Source: Halisarca cf. caerulea
Taxonomy: Eukaryota; Porifera; Demospongiae; Chondrillida; Halisarcidae
Direction of reading: 5' to 3'
Assembly (NCBI GenBank): GCA_963170055.1
Contig: CAUJGJ010000149.1
Span: 128,601-192,600 of the forward strand
DNA length: 64,000 nt
Below, in pieces: positions 1 to 39,500 of the stretch. How positions within the stretch are numbered: position 1 is the first letter of the stretch; every line of letters starts with the position of its first letter. The notes below the pieces were generated by a model. The model ran no database searches, was not told the origin of the DNA, and saw only the letters and a program-made list of their open reading frames with translations. A program made the position numbers and the translations under genes.

Positions 1-152
1 TTTTTTGTATTGTGTGCTGAAGTGGAAATTGTACATTCCAGAGCTGTTTTAACTATTCCAATTATCATTTATATAACATTTATATTAAATATACTTCATT
101 TTACACATACATGTGCTTTAAGGCTAATGTTCCTTCACAGGGATTTGGTTCA

Positions 153-26330
<26,178 letters not shown>

Positions 26331-26434
26331 AGGAGTCCAAATAATGCGTTAGGCCGTTTCAAGACAGAAGAAAGATAATTCAAGATTCAAACACACGCTA
26401 TCCCGCGCTTTACATAAGACACGCCCACGACAAC
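26331..26434. promoter_or_regulatory. Probable bidirectional promoter between the TACC and PPR-like genes
   Basis: The TACC 5' exon (minus strand, ending at 26330) and the start codon of the PPR-like gene (plus, 26435) lie about 100 bp apart, head to head. The first TACC exon must itself lie inside this stretch, so both transcription starts are within or next to it. No TATA box is obvious; the stretch is locally richer in CpG (cccgcgc, acgccca) than the flanking introns. Inferred from gene layout only. Confidence 0.5.
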
Positions 26435-29400
26435 ATGGCTGTTGTCAGATGCCTGCGAAAGCCGATTGCAAGAATCCACCATCAGCTGAGATCTAGAGAG
26501 CAGGTGCATCGATGGACTATTAATGATTATTCATGCAGCATAAGTAGCCAAATCCTGTTATTTGTGTCCTGTCTGTTTTCGTTGTATTTGTGAAAATTCT
26601 CCAGGGTATCTCCTTTGCCATATGTCTTTGTTGCAACCATGTACACTCTATACTACGTAACCGACATATGTTGCAACTGACCATTTCCATATCTTTATTG
26701 TCTTTAATTTTATCCATAGACACTCTATACTACGTGCCCGGATTTGTCCTGTCATATGTTTATCACTTCAATTGTATCATCAAGTGAGCACTCCTTTAGG
26801 TGCATAGTCTCTTGAACCAGACCCTTCTCACCTAGTCTCGTACCCAGCCCCTTCCGCCGGCCTCACCCACACATGGCGCCGTGTGTGGGCGAGTAGGGTC
26901 TGGCTATGTGAGACTAATAAGTGCATAGATAGAACCACCATTAATTTGTAATTTGGTAGAGCAAGCAAATACAAATCATCTGAAAATCTTTGTGGCCTTC
27001 ATTCATTTGTGCTCTGCTGTGGGTCTGGTTCACGAGACTATGCACCTAAAGGAGTGCTCACTCTCCACTCCAGGAAGTGAACTCTTTCATTGCTCTGTTT
27101 ATGGTCCTCAGTACTGACCACATAATGTACATACTATAGGGTAATGCAATGCAGGGTAACTTGGAACGGCCAAGTAAAAGCAGTGTCAATAGCAAGCTAC
27201 AGGTACAATTTTGGATCAGTAATGTCTCTGTGAATCGAGCATTCAGCAGGGGAAGTATGGCTGGGTAGTTTAATCGTAGCAAAAGATACAGGCTCTGTTC
27301 TAAGTTACCCCACTTTACCCTACTACCCCCTCCTTGGACTCTATCCTGTAAGTACATTTTTGCTGCTTTGTCGTGGAGTAAGCAGTTAGAAGAGAGATAT
27401 CTGCAGCTTTCATGGCTTTCTTGTTCTGTCCCCAGCAGAGATTGTTTTGTCTGTTCCCAGTTATGTCAGCATTTTACCAGAAGCTATGTACATATGTATT
27501 TCATGAGAAAATTTACATAACCTAACATGCAATATGTATCAAGAGCTGCTTTATTCTTATTTTTTGATACTAGTAATGTACTAAAATACCAATTCCAGTT
27601 GTCTTCTACTAAATTTTGTCTTTGTGTATTCCTTCACTACGTACGTTGATGCACTATTCAAGCAATGTGTGGACACAACTGTGTGTTTTCCTATTTTCAC
27701 AAGTAGCTTTTGTAGAATTCAAAACAATTGTTTTCAGATTTGATCTGTGGATTTTTGTTTTCACTTGTGTGCATCAGTATGCATGTTTGATTTTTTTCTT
27801 TAGATACTGTCCGTGAGCACTGGATTAAGAAGTGCTAGTGAAGAAGAATTGAGAGATGTCCTGCAGCTGATAGAGCATGTTGATTGGCCAATGAAAGATG
27901 CAAAGAAGCAGGCTGTAGAAAGTATTTCACAGTCAATAACAAGGAAGAGGTTCCAACCTGACAAAGTTAAATGGTAGTCCTTGTGTATTTGAACATGCAT
28001 GGACTTAATATGCATTTATTGTATTTGCAAAGGAAGTCTATAGTGAATACCATTCATGTGATGTTTCTACTTTTTGTATCATTTCTGTGGGCATTGTATG
28101 TATTTTTCCTCTTGATGTAGTGTCGCTAGATGGCTTATGGACCCAAATTTGTGTAAACAAAGAGAGTCTTCAACTGCTGTAACGAGTGTTGTGTATGAAA
28201 ATATCATTTTGTCAATGGCTTATGTTCCTGAATTGCACTCTTTAGCTAAACAATGTAAGTATTTTTCATTTGCTTTTGTATTCTGCATTATTGATGTGAT
28301 TATGTGTTTAGCCTAACTTAAATGCTGTGTCTTACTGTAGTTGTGTTTGCAATTCTAAGAAATTTTGTATCATGTATTAAGTATGTATTGGCTTACTTTT
28401 CATTGGTATGTTGGGTATATTGAAAAATGCGGAATCTTTGTGTACACACATGCCAAAACGCTGGAACTTGGTTTCTGATTAATGGCTGGCTGAATTACTT
28501 ACCAAGATGATCTAATTTTAGCTTTAATTTCCATTCTAACCCTTCTCATTACATAGGGGTACAGTTTAAGTATGATGAACAAGTTTTTACTTTCTTTTAT
28601 TTGCTTGTACATGTCTTCGGAAAACAAGAACATAGGTATACATGCACTGTAATACTTAAAGTATTATCACAGCTGTGAAACTTGGAAAATGAAGCAAGAA
28701 AAAGTCCTATTAAGATACCTCTGACTTTCCTACTAATAGAACTGTAGTTTCTGTGACTACTCCATTATACCAATATTGGCCACCATTTTTTATGGTAGTA
28801 ACTTCCTTTTGGAGGGCAGTGTGCATGTGTTGTGTCATATGACTGTACATACACAAACAGTTGTGGTCTTCTGTGGTTATGCATAATGTGAATATACGTA
28901 TTCCAGATTAGGTACTACTTCATGCTATTGTAACTTTTGGAGAACAAGTTCTGACATTTTTTAATATTAGCATGAATTAGAGTTTTATATGTATTGTAGG
29001 GTAGTGGATGTTTTGCATGGTCAAATCACCATAACGGTGATTAATTGTCTTCATAATTTTGCATATTTTTGTTAGTGTTACTACAGATGATTAACTGGCA
29101 CATGACCCCAACCACAGTCATCGAAGAGGCAATACATCGACTATACCATCAACAGCCTGCTGAATTTACAGACCTTTTATGGATCTTAAGAGACCGTGGT
29201 ATTAAGCCATCCATGTATGTCTTTATGTTGCCTGCAGTGTGTACTTTTTGTATTAATACTATATGCTACGTATGTACTATAGTATAGAGTATACAGTGAG
29301 ACCTTATTTATCAGCACGCATCTGTTGTGGATGAAATTGTGGATAAAGTGAGGGAACTGGATAAACGAGGGAGTAGTTGTATAGTGTGCTGTAGGATTAT

Positions 29401-32400
29401 TGCAGATTTGTTCCAATAAAAAACTACTGCGTAAGGTGAGGGAACTGGATATCTGAGGTGCGGATAAGTGAGGTTTCACTGTATGTGGTGATGAATCTGT
29501 CCCTTCCCAAGCAGCCTATGCAGCTATTGCTGTCACATGTGCCATTAGTCATCAATAGCATCAACCGTAGATGACAAATCAAAAGTGTGTCATAACTAAC
29601 TTATGCCATTGGATGGCACTAATGGATTTGTCCGTGGGTACATTGACCTGTGGTATTGCACAATCAGGGTTCTATGTAGGATTAAATTTGGGGGAGTGAG
29701 CTTCAGTATTACAGTATATGTCTGCCACACAAGTCGTGACTGTAGTTTGATGTGTGTATTGTATGCATACATACAACAGGTGTCTTTCGCGATATTGATT
29801 CAAGGAGGGGGGTAATTACAAAGTATAGAAGGGGGTAGATGTGTACATACTGTATGTGGTATCCTGGACATCTCTAAAACATGTATAGTGCAATGATGTA
29901 AGGAGGTGCAGATGTATGTGGTATCACAGGAGTATATAATGAGGGGGGTCTGGGGGTATGCTCCCCAGGGAAAATTTGAGTTTTTAGATTATATAAAGTG
30001 GTATCTCAAGCCATTTTAGACCATTCAAGGTTGATTTTGACACTCAAGCAGGGCCTTCTCTATATTAATTTGCACTACAGCTGGAATTTTTGGGGTGGAA
30101 GCTAGAGAGTTTGGGATGGAAGTACCCCCCCCCCCCCCCACTGGACAATGATGCATGGCCTGTAGCGACTTGACTGCAAATGTTGTGTTATTGATGTACT
30201 TGATTGTAAGTGTATTGTGTGTGCTGTATTAGCCAGTCCGAAGTTGTACAAACAGGCTCTACAGCCACTGCTTGGGCCGCCAGAAGGCAGTCCTATATTG
30301 TTTTACTTTCACCAGAAGTGTGTCCAGAATGTCCGGCGGTTATATTTGATGTATTTATTTGTTTACTCACTCAACATGATGTAAATATGTGCTTTTCTAT
30401 TATAATATTGTCTCTTGTGGCAACAGCAACCTCGGTGTATTACACATCTTTCTGTTTTTGAAATGATTTTTTTAGGAACTTTTATAGTATGATACTGGAC
30501 AGCACATTGAAGCATACCTTCTATAGTAATCAGGGTAGTGGCTTTGATGAAGTGTCTGTGCTGGTACGTACTTGCGTATTCCATACTTATGTTGTATTGT
30601 TGGTCCCATTGCCTGCTATACATACAGAATATACTGTGCATAATATTATACATGTGGTAGGTGCTTTGAAACACACATGCAACACACACACACGCACACA
30701 TGCACGCATGCACGCGCATGCACACACACACATACACACACCAAGAGTGACAATATTGTACTTGTGTAGCACATACAGTATGTATGATTAATCCTGGTTG
30801 TGGTATGGGTCATTTTTACCTGGTCTCTTCTATTCTACTTCTATATTTTGTCTATTGCAGCTGAAGATGATCATAGCAGATTGGGGTAAACTCAACTTGT
30901 CTACCTATACTGTACTGTTGAAGAACGCAAGGTGAAATGTCTTATCTGTACTTGTATTTTGAGTACACATGTATTTAGATGGTTTCACTATCGCTCTTAA
31001 TGCTATTTGATGTAGGGACCATTCAGAGGTGATGTTGATCTGGGAGAAATTAAAGAAATCAGATGTTACAATAGATAAAAGGTTTCCCCATGTGTGCTAT
31101 TGTTGTTTGTATTACTGCTAGTATGTATTGTAATGTGTGTGATTCGTTCAATGCAGTGTATCAGAAATCCTATTTAAAGTGTTTTTGGATAAAGGAGAGC
31201 AGTCTTTTAATAAGTGGAACCAGGCAATCCCTCACAGGAAAAGGTATAAATTCACTTGTATCCTGGTGTGGGGGTGAATTATGGGTAAATCAAAGGAAAA
31301 AGTGTGCTGACATTTGTGATGTAGCACAGGTCACTGATATACGCACACTTCCTAATTGATGTCAATTGATGTCAATTGTAAGTGGCTGGAACTGATCAAC
31401 TCTAGATGAGACTGTACCCACAACATCAACAGTGAATGGTAGCCAGGATACTAATTAGTTATATCCTGTCCAGGTGTGCTGCAGCAGAAAATACAGTGCT
31501 GATGACCTCGGGCTTCACCCTTGGTCAATCAGCACTGTATTTCTGCTGCAGCACACCTGAACAGGATATAGCATCCGTTACCATGGTAACGATACGATTA
31601 TACAGTGATTTTATAATGTATAAAACATGGGTGTCTAACTCGCCATGAGTTTATACTTGGAAACTTGTTTTCAGGCAAATTCCTCTCTGTAAAGTTCCTT
31701 AAAGAGATTTACAAAGAAACACACTACAAATCGCATCCAAAAGAAGCCAATCTTTGCCACTGCGAGAAGCGAACTTAGCATCGTAGCTGAAAAAGTCTTC
31801 TTTGGGATTCTTACCGCCAATTCCCTTCGGAAACTCGATAGTTATCGAATTCCTAGAAGTCAAGAACACTTACCTAAAGTCCACGAACGGATGCTATAAT
31901 AGTTAAGACATAGGCACTCGGGCTGTATGGCATATAAAATACACTTGCCCTCAGCCGCTTCGCACCCTCGGGATTCTGCATTTTATATGCCATACAGCCC
32001 TCACGCCTATGTCTTAACTACTAAATATCTAATACCTGTCTTGTGTACTTTTGTGTACATGTTGTGTGAAGGTATGTATGTTTGGACTTTTAACAAATAT
32101 TTCTGTTTGGAATAATGTTTCTGTGGTTTATGAATTCCAATGCTTGGAAATGGTTACTTATTGGGCTACACTTCCAGTGCTGCATAAAATGCTCTGTTAG
32201 GTTAAAATTGTATTCTCACAGGACAAATACATAATACATGAACTGTGTATCAGCAATAGCCTATGGTGCATTGACTTTGTATTTATACTGAAATTCTTAT
32301 ATACTTGCTTGTCCACAGCATAGCCCAAGCCCATCAACTGTTTGTGGAGGATTTTCTAACGGCTGAACTTAATCTGTCTTTAAAAGCTGTCAACACTCTT

Positions 32401-34462
32401 TTACATGCTTGCTACAGAGCAGGGCTAGCAGACATTGCTTTAGATGTGTTCCACAATTTGTATAAATACCAAAGGACTACTCCAGATGAGGAGGTAAGGT
32501 CTTTCTTAGATAGTTAAGTGCATTATGTTATCATAAGGATACTAAGTACTGTATGTATTTCCTTTTTGATATTACTGATTCTATTATCTCTGCTGTATCA
32601 GGGTATGAGGTTTCTTATGTGTGTATTAAGCAAACAGCTTAGCAGGACACCAGACACCTATAAACACCTATTGAACATTTGGCAAGGCATGTACATGCAC
32701 ATGCGTATACAGTATACACAGAAGTCTTCACAGTGCACAATCTGTCTTATCTTAGGAATCAAAGAGAGCCATGGTGGTGACCCTCCACTGTGGTGTTATG
32801 TACGCTTCACAGAACCTGTAGCAAGATTTTGTAGCATAGAAGACTTCCGCTATCTCGTAAGTACAAGCTGTCCAAGTCCTAGTTAGAATGTACAAGTCCA
32901 GCACTGCTGTGCATGCTGTTGTACAGTGGAGTTAGCAATGAGATTTTGAAAGTCCAGTTGTAGTCCAGCCAGCTGTGACACATTTGTACACAAGTGCTGG
33001 TGGACAAGAAAGGAAAACGTTTCCCTTTCCTGCCACCCACACTTATCCATGAACATGGATCACAGCTGGTTGAACAGTCTAATCAATGTCTTTTCTTTTC
33101 CTTATATTTTAAGCTGGGCATTGTCATATCCTATAATGGCAAAGTACAGGATTTAAAATGTTAGCTAAGTAGTAATGTGACTGCTGCTATGATTTACTGA
33201 TCAATTGCTGTTATGCTTGTGATGTTTTAGTGTCACTGGAAGACTACAACTGCCTGATACGATCATGCTGTACAGCTGGAGACAAGGCATCTGCCATTCA
33301 TGTGCTACACTATGCCTTGAGCCAAGTATGTCTGTGAAGTTTATGTAATTTACATAGCACGTTTTTGTATAGTTGTGGTAGTAGTAGTGTAGAACCCCTA
33401 CGTATGTGCACAGCAGTACTGTATATAGATAACAAGAGGGTTTCAAAGTACAGAAATTGCTGGATTATGAGCAACTCTTAGTATACTCGACAACGTGTTG
33501 ACTGTACCTGAGATGATGGTCAGATAAGTGAGAATGTTGGATTGTTGTGTCAGATTAAACAGCTTTCATTGTATTACTGGAAGCAACCATAGTCTATAGT
33601 CTATTGTATTACTTCCATAGTGTGTAGTTTATAAGTGAGCCATGGTCCCTAATGGTCACCTCTTAGTTTGTTTTAAATATTCCTCAAAGGATTTCAGCTG
33701 CTGAGCACTAGTATGTTTGGAAAAAATACCATTTAGACTTTTGATTTTAGAGTTGGAGCTTCGGATAATGTTTGCCCGTAGTACGTACTTCGAATATTGT
33801 GAGATGAATGTTTGAGTTACTTGAGTTTGGAATACTCATTATGCTTTGCGTATGTGTGTATCAGTGTTGTTGTACTTTGAACCTCTAGGGTGTTGTACCT
33901 GAGGAACAGATATTGTTTTCACTACTACTAATGATTAAGCATCCCAAAGACTTGGATTGGTATTTTGAAGTGAGCTATTGATAAGAATGTGAAGTTGTTT
34001 AGCAGCTATTACGTAATGCAATGTATTTGTGCACTATATGTGTCATTTTCCTGCTCACATGTACTGTATTTTAGAGTGTGTTGCAGACTTTGCCTGCTTT
34101 TCATGTAAGATTCCTGTCTTCTTTGCAACGGATTCTCATGGCTACGCTGAAGAGAATGCAGTATAGTGGTGCAACGTAAGCTGACCTCTCTGAGTTTGCT
34201 ATGCATGGTGTATTTCTTGTTTGTGTTTTAGTATTGCAGTAATACTGTAAATAATGCTGTACATTATATGGTTGTTGTTTACAGGTGTAAAAGCACAGAT
34301 CTACGATATGTTCCTGTCAGTGGAGAGCTTCACAAGTATGCCGATGTACAGTACTCATTTTCCAGTTGTTTTGTATCATTTTTCAAAAGACTTAAGCATT
34401 CAAACAGTGATGTTAACTCATCACTATCTGTGTTACATCAACTCTCAGAACAATTGAGTTAG
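26435..34462 (+). CDS. PPR-like protein, probably mitochondrial
   Basis: Fourteen exons join in frame to 518 codons: 26435-26503, 27804-27973, 28121-28254, 29076-29214, 30476-30563, 30861-30931, 31016-31081, 32319-32493, 32602-32686, 32756-32860, 33231-33325, 33889-33969, 34075-34175, 34285-34462 (TAG). The N-terminus MAVVRCLRKPIARIHHQLRS is Arg/Lys-rich without acidic residues, like a mitochondrial presequence. The middle has repeated helix-pair segments such as NFYSMILD, STYTVLLKNA, AVNTLLHACYRAG and DYNCLIRSCCTAGD, which fit the pentatricopeptide pattern (about 35 residues, Tyr/Asn-Leu-Ile core, Gly-Asp turn). PPR proteins usually bind organellar RNA or sit in the mitoribosome. I could not match it to a named PTCD/LRPPRC member. 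Weak points: the exon 32602 donor is GC, and the 32860 donor was chosen by phase over a better-looking GTAAGT at 32857. Confidence 0.75.
26783..27062. mobile_element. MITE, 280 bp, in intron 1 of the PPR-like gene
   Basis: About 42-bp inverted ends: AGTGAGCACTCCTTTAGGTG at the left and its complement at the right, continuing through TGCATAGTCTC and GAACCAGACCC. Confidence 0.8.
29294..29481. mobile_element. CAGTG-ended MITE, TA-flanked
   Basis: CAGTGAGACCTTATTTATCA at the left, GGATAAGTGAGGTTTCACTG at the right, TA duplication, 188 bp. PPR-like gene intron. Confidence 0.75.
29690..30165. repeat. GGGGTCTGGGGGTATGCTCC-type dispersed repeat
   Basis: PPR-like gene intron with a purine/pyrimidine-biased block around 29940-29975 and a (C)16 run at 30125. 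No coding capacity seen; I recognise only its repeat character. Confidence 0.45.
30676..30741. repeat. Interrupted (CA)n/(CATG) microsatellite
   Basis: CA units mixed with CGCA and TGCA, PPR-like gene intron. Confidence 0.85.
31461..31569. repeat. Hairpin element A in PPR-like gene intron
   Basis: Arms ATATCCTGTCCAGGTGTGCT plus GCAGCAGAAAATACAGTGCTGAT, mirrored at the right with few mismatches; loop GACCTCGGGCTTCACCCTTG. Confidence 0.75.
31900..32021. repeat. Hairpin element B in PPR-like gene intron
   Basis: Arms TAGTTAAGACATAGGC and GGGCTGTATGGCATATAAAA mirrored at the right; interior CCCTCAGCCGCTTCGCACCC. Same intron as hairpin A, about 330 bp downstream. Confidence 0.75.
32969..33069. 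repeat. Hairpin element in PPR-like gene intron
   Basis: CCAGCTGTGA at the left and TCACAGCTGG at the right, with inner arms AAGTGCTGGTGGACA...AAAGGAAA pairing with TTTCCTGCCACCCACACTT. Confidence 0.6.
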
Positions 34463-35722
34463 CACAGATTGTGTCAAATTGTTCATTCTTGTGGTTCGTG
34501 ATGTGTGATTACTGTGGTATTGGGCGTTTACACAGTGCATCAGAATACATTTTCATATAATTCATGTATGCATGTATTGTTGTGTACATGCATGTGTGCA
34601 GATGTACATATGCAGTGGAACCTATCCGCGACAGCTGAGCAACCCACAATACATTGACCTATTACTCTGTAAGTCCACCATGCATGGCAGAGCTAAAGGG
34701 TCAGCCCCTACAGTGCGTGTAGTAATCATATAGAGACTACAATAACTATTGCAATACACACAATGGAAGTATGCATCAGACTTGTAGGAACATGACATTC
34801 AGACAGATAGAATGCAGACAAATGCATTACATTTTTTGCATGAATGTAAATTAGAAGATTGCAGGGGCAACAAATGTATAGAGAAGCGGCTCTGATAGAA
34901 GGGTGATTTCACAATGTAGCATATATTATATACACAGTTCATGCTGAAAGTTTATGGTCATGTGAGTCTACACTGGTTTATATGAAGGACTACTAGAATG
35001 TCAGGAAAATTATATTGTTATCTAAATTAAATTGCCATAGACACATCCAATAGTAGACTCTCCCAATAGGACAGTATAATAAACCTCTCTACAATTATAA
35101 AGAACATGACTTACTGTCCCATGGATATGCTGTATATAGAGGATATATACTGTAGGATTCCTACAGTATATTTTAAACCTCTCTACAAACAAATGAACCG
35201 AATTTATGTTATTCCAAAGTGTCCTTTATTGAGAGGTATAGTATATTCACATGCACAGCTAATTACTGCACTGCGCTGGCTTATGTTGTGTAGTATAACA
35301 CCAATGAAGTGTATGCTCTTTGATGGACTTACAATTCTAATGGAAATGTTCTCCAAAATTTACAGTTACTGTAATTGATTGACTTTGTCCTAAAAATTCT
35401 CATCACATTAATACAAATTAGAGTATCTTTCCTTCTTGGCATAACCCTTGTCCACCAGTCTGTGAGGTAGGCAGTGAACCACTGGTGTCCAGGGTGTCAT
35501 AATCAAGTTGACATGGTGTAGAATAGATCGGTGTGCTGATCTGTCACATGTCCTAGGAAGGATGAGACTGGTACGAGGAATTGCTAACACCTCTGTTCTG
35601 TGACATGGAATTGAAGTGATAAGCACAGGATAGCTTGGTTCACTTTAGTGTAGTTCACGTCTTAAGAATGAAGAAGCTCAAAGTTTTAAGTGCATTGTGT
35701 ACTTCTTTGCTGTTAGTCTAAA
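34463..35722. other. Intergenic region between the PPR-like gene and the ferlin gene
   Basis: About 1.26 kb with no convincing exon on either strand. It holds the 3' UTR of the upstream gene and the promoter/5' UTR of the ferlin. A diverged CAGTGGAACC-type MITE end starts near 34612, and stretches at 35035-35230 resemble the rGGACA/CTCTCTACA-type repeat seen at 5938 and 41933. No canonical polyadenylation signal was found close to the PPR-like stop. Confidence 0.5.
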
Positions 35723-36503
35723 ATGTCTTTCAAAATAATTGTCAAGAAAGCTAGTAGCCTCCCCAATGTGGAGAAGTTTGGTAAAAGTGACCCATTCACA
35801 GTATTGCTATTCAGAGGTAGGTATGCTTATATATTATATTATTAAATTCTGTGATAATTACGCATATAAGAATGTTCTACAAACAGTTGTTATTGAGGGA
35901 ATCCTGTAGATTTTACTTGACATTTAGAGATGGTCAATTCTGTGAAGAACTTATAATTCCAATCTACACTATACAGGAAAAAAAGAGAAAACTGACCACA
36001 TAGATGATAATCTTGACCCAGAGTGGAATGAATCACTAGAATTTACATTAGAAAAGTGTATTGAAGGCACAGATACATTGGAAGTAGAAGTTTATGATCA
36101 TGAGAGAGTTGGAAGTCACAGGTCTGTGGCATTGCAATATACACTCCACATTATGTTTTACTATTCTCTGAATCATTAACTGTAATTGATAGACTGCTTG
36201 GAAAGGCAACTGTGCCTCTGAAAAAGTTGGTGAATGATAAGAATGTCACAGAAAATTATCCTTTGACTGCCAAGGATGGAAGTAAAACCAAGGTACGTAC
36301 CATGTGTTGGGTGCTATTAAAGAATATAATATTATGTATGTACACACTTTTTCAAATGAATGCTAAACTGTTTTTTCTAAGGCGACTATTGACCTGGAGA
36401 TGAGCTATAGTCCTCCAGAGGGAGATGCCGGGACAGGTGGCGACCAGACAGGAGGTGCATCTGGTGGAATGCCCGGTGACCAGTCCACTGGTGAGGGCTT
36501 GAG
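35723..36503 (+). other. Ferlin C2A exons
   Basis: Exons 35723-35816, 35977-36121, 36193-36292, 36382-36503. The first reads [20 protein letters not shown] then KSDPF, the usual C2 beta-2/loop-1 with an Asp ligand; exon 2 gives DPEWNES and [10 protein letters not shown] (loop 3, one Asp), exon 3 LLGKATVPL. The last exon is a Gly/Thr/Asp linker ([12 protein letters not shown]). With Asp in loop 1 and loop 3 it may bind Ca2+, but one loop-3 acidic position appears to be Glu. Confidence 0.85.
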
Positions 36504-39500
36504 GTGAGTTACTATGAATGTCAAGTGCATGTACATTTGATTTGCAGTAATGCTGTACAGCAAGCACATCATTTATTGTGCTGCTTATTGACACTCTTAG
36601 CTAGAATATTTGGCTACAGTATGCCTAAGACATAAGACTTGGAAAGCTACAAATTTAGCCATAGACGAAGCATTAACGGTACTGCATTCTCACTTTCCTC
36701 AATCTACAGCCATTCCACAAGGGTTAATAGAATAGGTTATGCAAACATACTCGGTAGCTGTGTTACATTTCTTTAAATGACTATGCAACAATGCCATGTA
36801 TTGAAATCCATACACAATTAAATTGTGCTAGTCCCTTGGTATACATAGTTGTATACAAATTATACATAAATACACATACACTATCTTATCTCAACTGCAA
36901 AGTGGATTTGTATCATTCACCTCACATGTACTTCCAACATATACTCTTGTGTCCATGGCATAGAAGGACTACAAAGTACATACAGATAAGCATAATACAA
37001 TTAAGTTATATTTTGTTGTAGACCGTATATATTTATTAGTACTTTTAATAATGGAGATGATGGTAATATCACATGCTCAAGTGAGGATAATCATTGATAC
37101 AGTACAGTAGAACCCCTCATATCCGGGCAGCTTGGGACCAGAGGGTGCCCGTAACTATGAAATTGCCCATAACTATGAAACCAAGATGTTTTCACATAAT
37201 AATGGAAATACATGATGGTATGTACAATCGATTGATGCAGGTAAGATATAAAAATGAACTAAATTAGTTAGTTTTGTTAAAGTAAGCAAGAAGAGAGGTC
37301 TGTTTCAAACTTTGTGCCCTTTTCTGAGCTGCTTCATCTCTCCATTTGCGAACCAATAAGATGTGATATGGATCAGTGTCTGGACGGCATTCCAACCACT
37401 TTAGAACATTATCCAGTGATTCACAGGCTACCGTATGTGACATAGTCAAAGATTCAGGGTGAGAATCTTCAATGTCTTCATCTGACTCACTGACAGTGCT
37501 GAAATTATTTTGCTTCTTTATTAGGATTCTATAGAACTTGGGTAAATCGAAGGGAAAAGCTGTAGCGCTTTCTCTCGAAGTAACGGGCCTGAAACTGGGG
37601 CCCCTTTAGATCTCTGCTGCACAAACCATGTGTAGCATGCCTTTTCTAACGCTTCAAACTTGGGAGGGCGAACGATCCGTTTCTTCTTCGCGAAACTCGT
37701 TGACTCGACCGCAGCTACATAACCTTCAATCTTGTCTCGATCCTTCCAAATGTCTCCAACGGTTGACTTAGGAACACCATGAATGTCTGAAACTACCCGT
37801 NNNNNNNNNNNNNNNNNNNNNNNNNNNNNNNNNNNNNNNNNNNNNNNNNNNNNNNNNNNNNNNNNNNNNNNNNNNNNNNNNNNNNNNNNNNNNNNNNNNN
37901 NNNNNNNNNNNNNNNNNNNNNNNNNNNNNNNNNNNNNNNNNNNNNNNNNNNNNNNNNNNNNNNNNNNNNNNNNNNNNNNNNNNNNNNNNNNNNNNNNNNN
38001 TGAGATTTTCCATCTCTGATATCGCCAATAATCTTCAATTTCTGTTCAATGGTGACTGGAGAGCGCTTTCTTCCCGCCATATTTATCATCAATGACTTCC
38101 GTATCAATGGTGTAACTTTCTGGCGTGGGCTAATTGCTTCCTGCAACACAATACAGTACAGTATTGGCTGTGTAAAAATAAAGAAATCAGTCCTGAAACA
38201 CTTGCCCGGTTGAGCGAGGTGCCCGGGACTTCGGGGGCCGGATATGCGGGGTTCTACTGTAGTTTTAGGCAATCCTCGCTGCAAACCAGATATGTATATA
38301 TTGAGGGGTTCATCAGCAGTTTTGGCGCTTCTGCTCTTATATAGTACATGACTACAGTATAGGCAATGCAAAGTGTAGGCCAAATGTGTATTAAGACAAA
38401 GTCAAAGGTCTCCCAATTTGTTTTTGATTCTTGGCTTGGAAAGCTACAAATTATTGTCCTGACCCTTCATTCTTCTGATTGCCCTCACATAACCTTCATG
38501 TTCATGATATTTGTCAATTACTTGTATATTCCTGTATTACATTATTTTAGTAGAAATGGAGCTCACTTTAGAGCAAGGCTCAGACTACCTACAGTACTTC
38601 ATGGTGGTAGAAATAAGAGATGCAAGAAATTGTTATCCAACATACTCAAAATTGTCTGCGAGATGTGAAATCTAAATTGCCATCCTTCTACTGACCTGAG
38701 CTGGTCTTCATACTGCATGCTTGCCCTCAACTTCTCCCCAGTCATATAGTCTTTACTAACTATTGCTAATCAATCAACCAATACATTTTTGCCTTTTGCT
38801 ATAACATATGCTTACATATGTAATATGGTTGTCAATTTGTCTGTGTACAACCATATCTTAAAATTGACAGTCAGTTGTTAAATGATATAAATCTGGAGTT
38901 TAATTATAATGTCTGTTCCTTAATTTAGTGATGAAGTCGCACGAAAAAAGAGTGCCAGAGAATCTCTACCAAACAGGCCAATTGACTTTCAGGTACCAAA
39001 ATACATTGTTTCCTATGCATTTCTATACTAATATTTACCTACTATATAAATATGCATTGTTCTATATACTGTATATATATATATATATATATATTGTATT
39101 GAGCCCACAATGATATTCATTTTTTACATGGGCATTTGGGCATTTGGGTATCAGGTTTTCTTATTAAATCTGAGGAGCTGTTAGCCAAGGGCTACTCTAT
39201 CCAGCACCCATACAGAAAGAAAAAAACAATACAGCAATTGAATAAAAACAGAGAAAAACAAGAACAAAAATGAATATAATATTAAGTTGGATCAGAAATA
39301 ATTGTTATGGTTAGATATGAGTTCAGACACAACTGTATATGTAGTTGTATATAAGATCTATTGAATAATAACCAGCATGAGATGAGACAAGAGACAAGAC
39401 AGGATGGGACACATGTGGTCAATTGTTCTGCGCATGCGTGTAGAGTAAAACTAATTACACACTGAGCAGTAAATACTAATTAAATCATAAAACGCCTAAA

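Larger units (their letters stand above)
37105..38259 (-). mobile_element. Tigger/pogo-like DNA transposon, internally deleted
   Basis: Terminal inverted repeats match closely: left end CAGTAGAACCCCTCATATCC, right end the complement of GGATATGCGGGGTTCTACTG. Both ends are flanked by TA (37103-37104 and 38260-38261), the pogo target duplication. It sits in ferlin intron 4 in antisense. Minus-strand coding remnants inside give an HTH_psq/CENP-B-type DNA-binding region and a transposase C-terminus, but the DDE catalytic part is absent, so it is non-autonomous. A 200-N gap lies within it; true length may be close to 955 bp. Confidence 0.9.

Noticed and set aside
35408..35626. Minus-strand 72-codon frame upstream of the ferlin
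   Set aside because: Composition not convincing, no neighbouring exons on that strand; left as intergenic.
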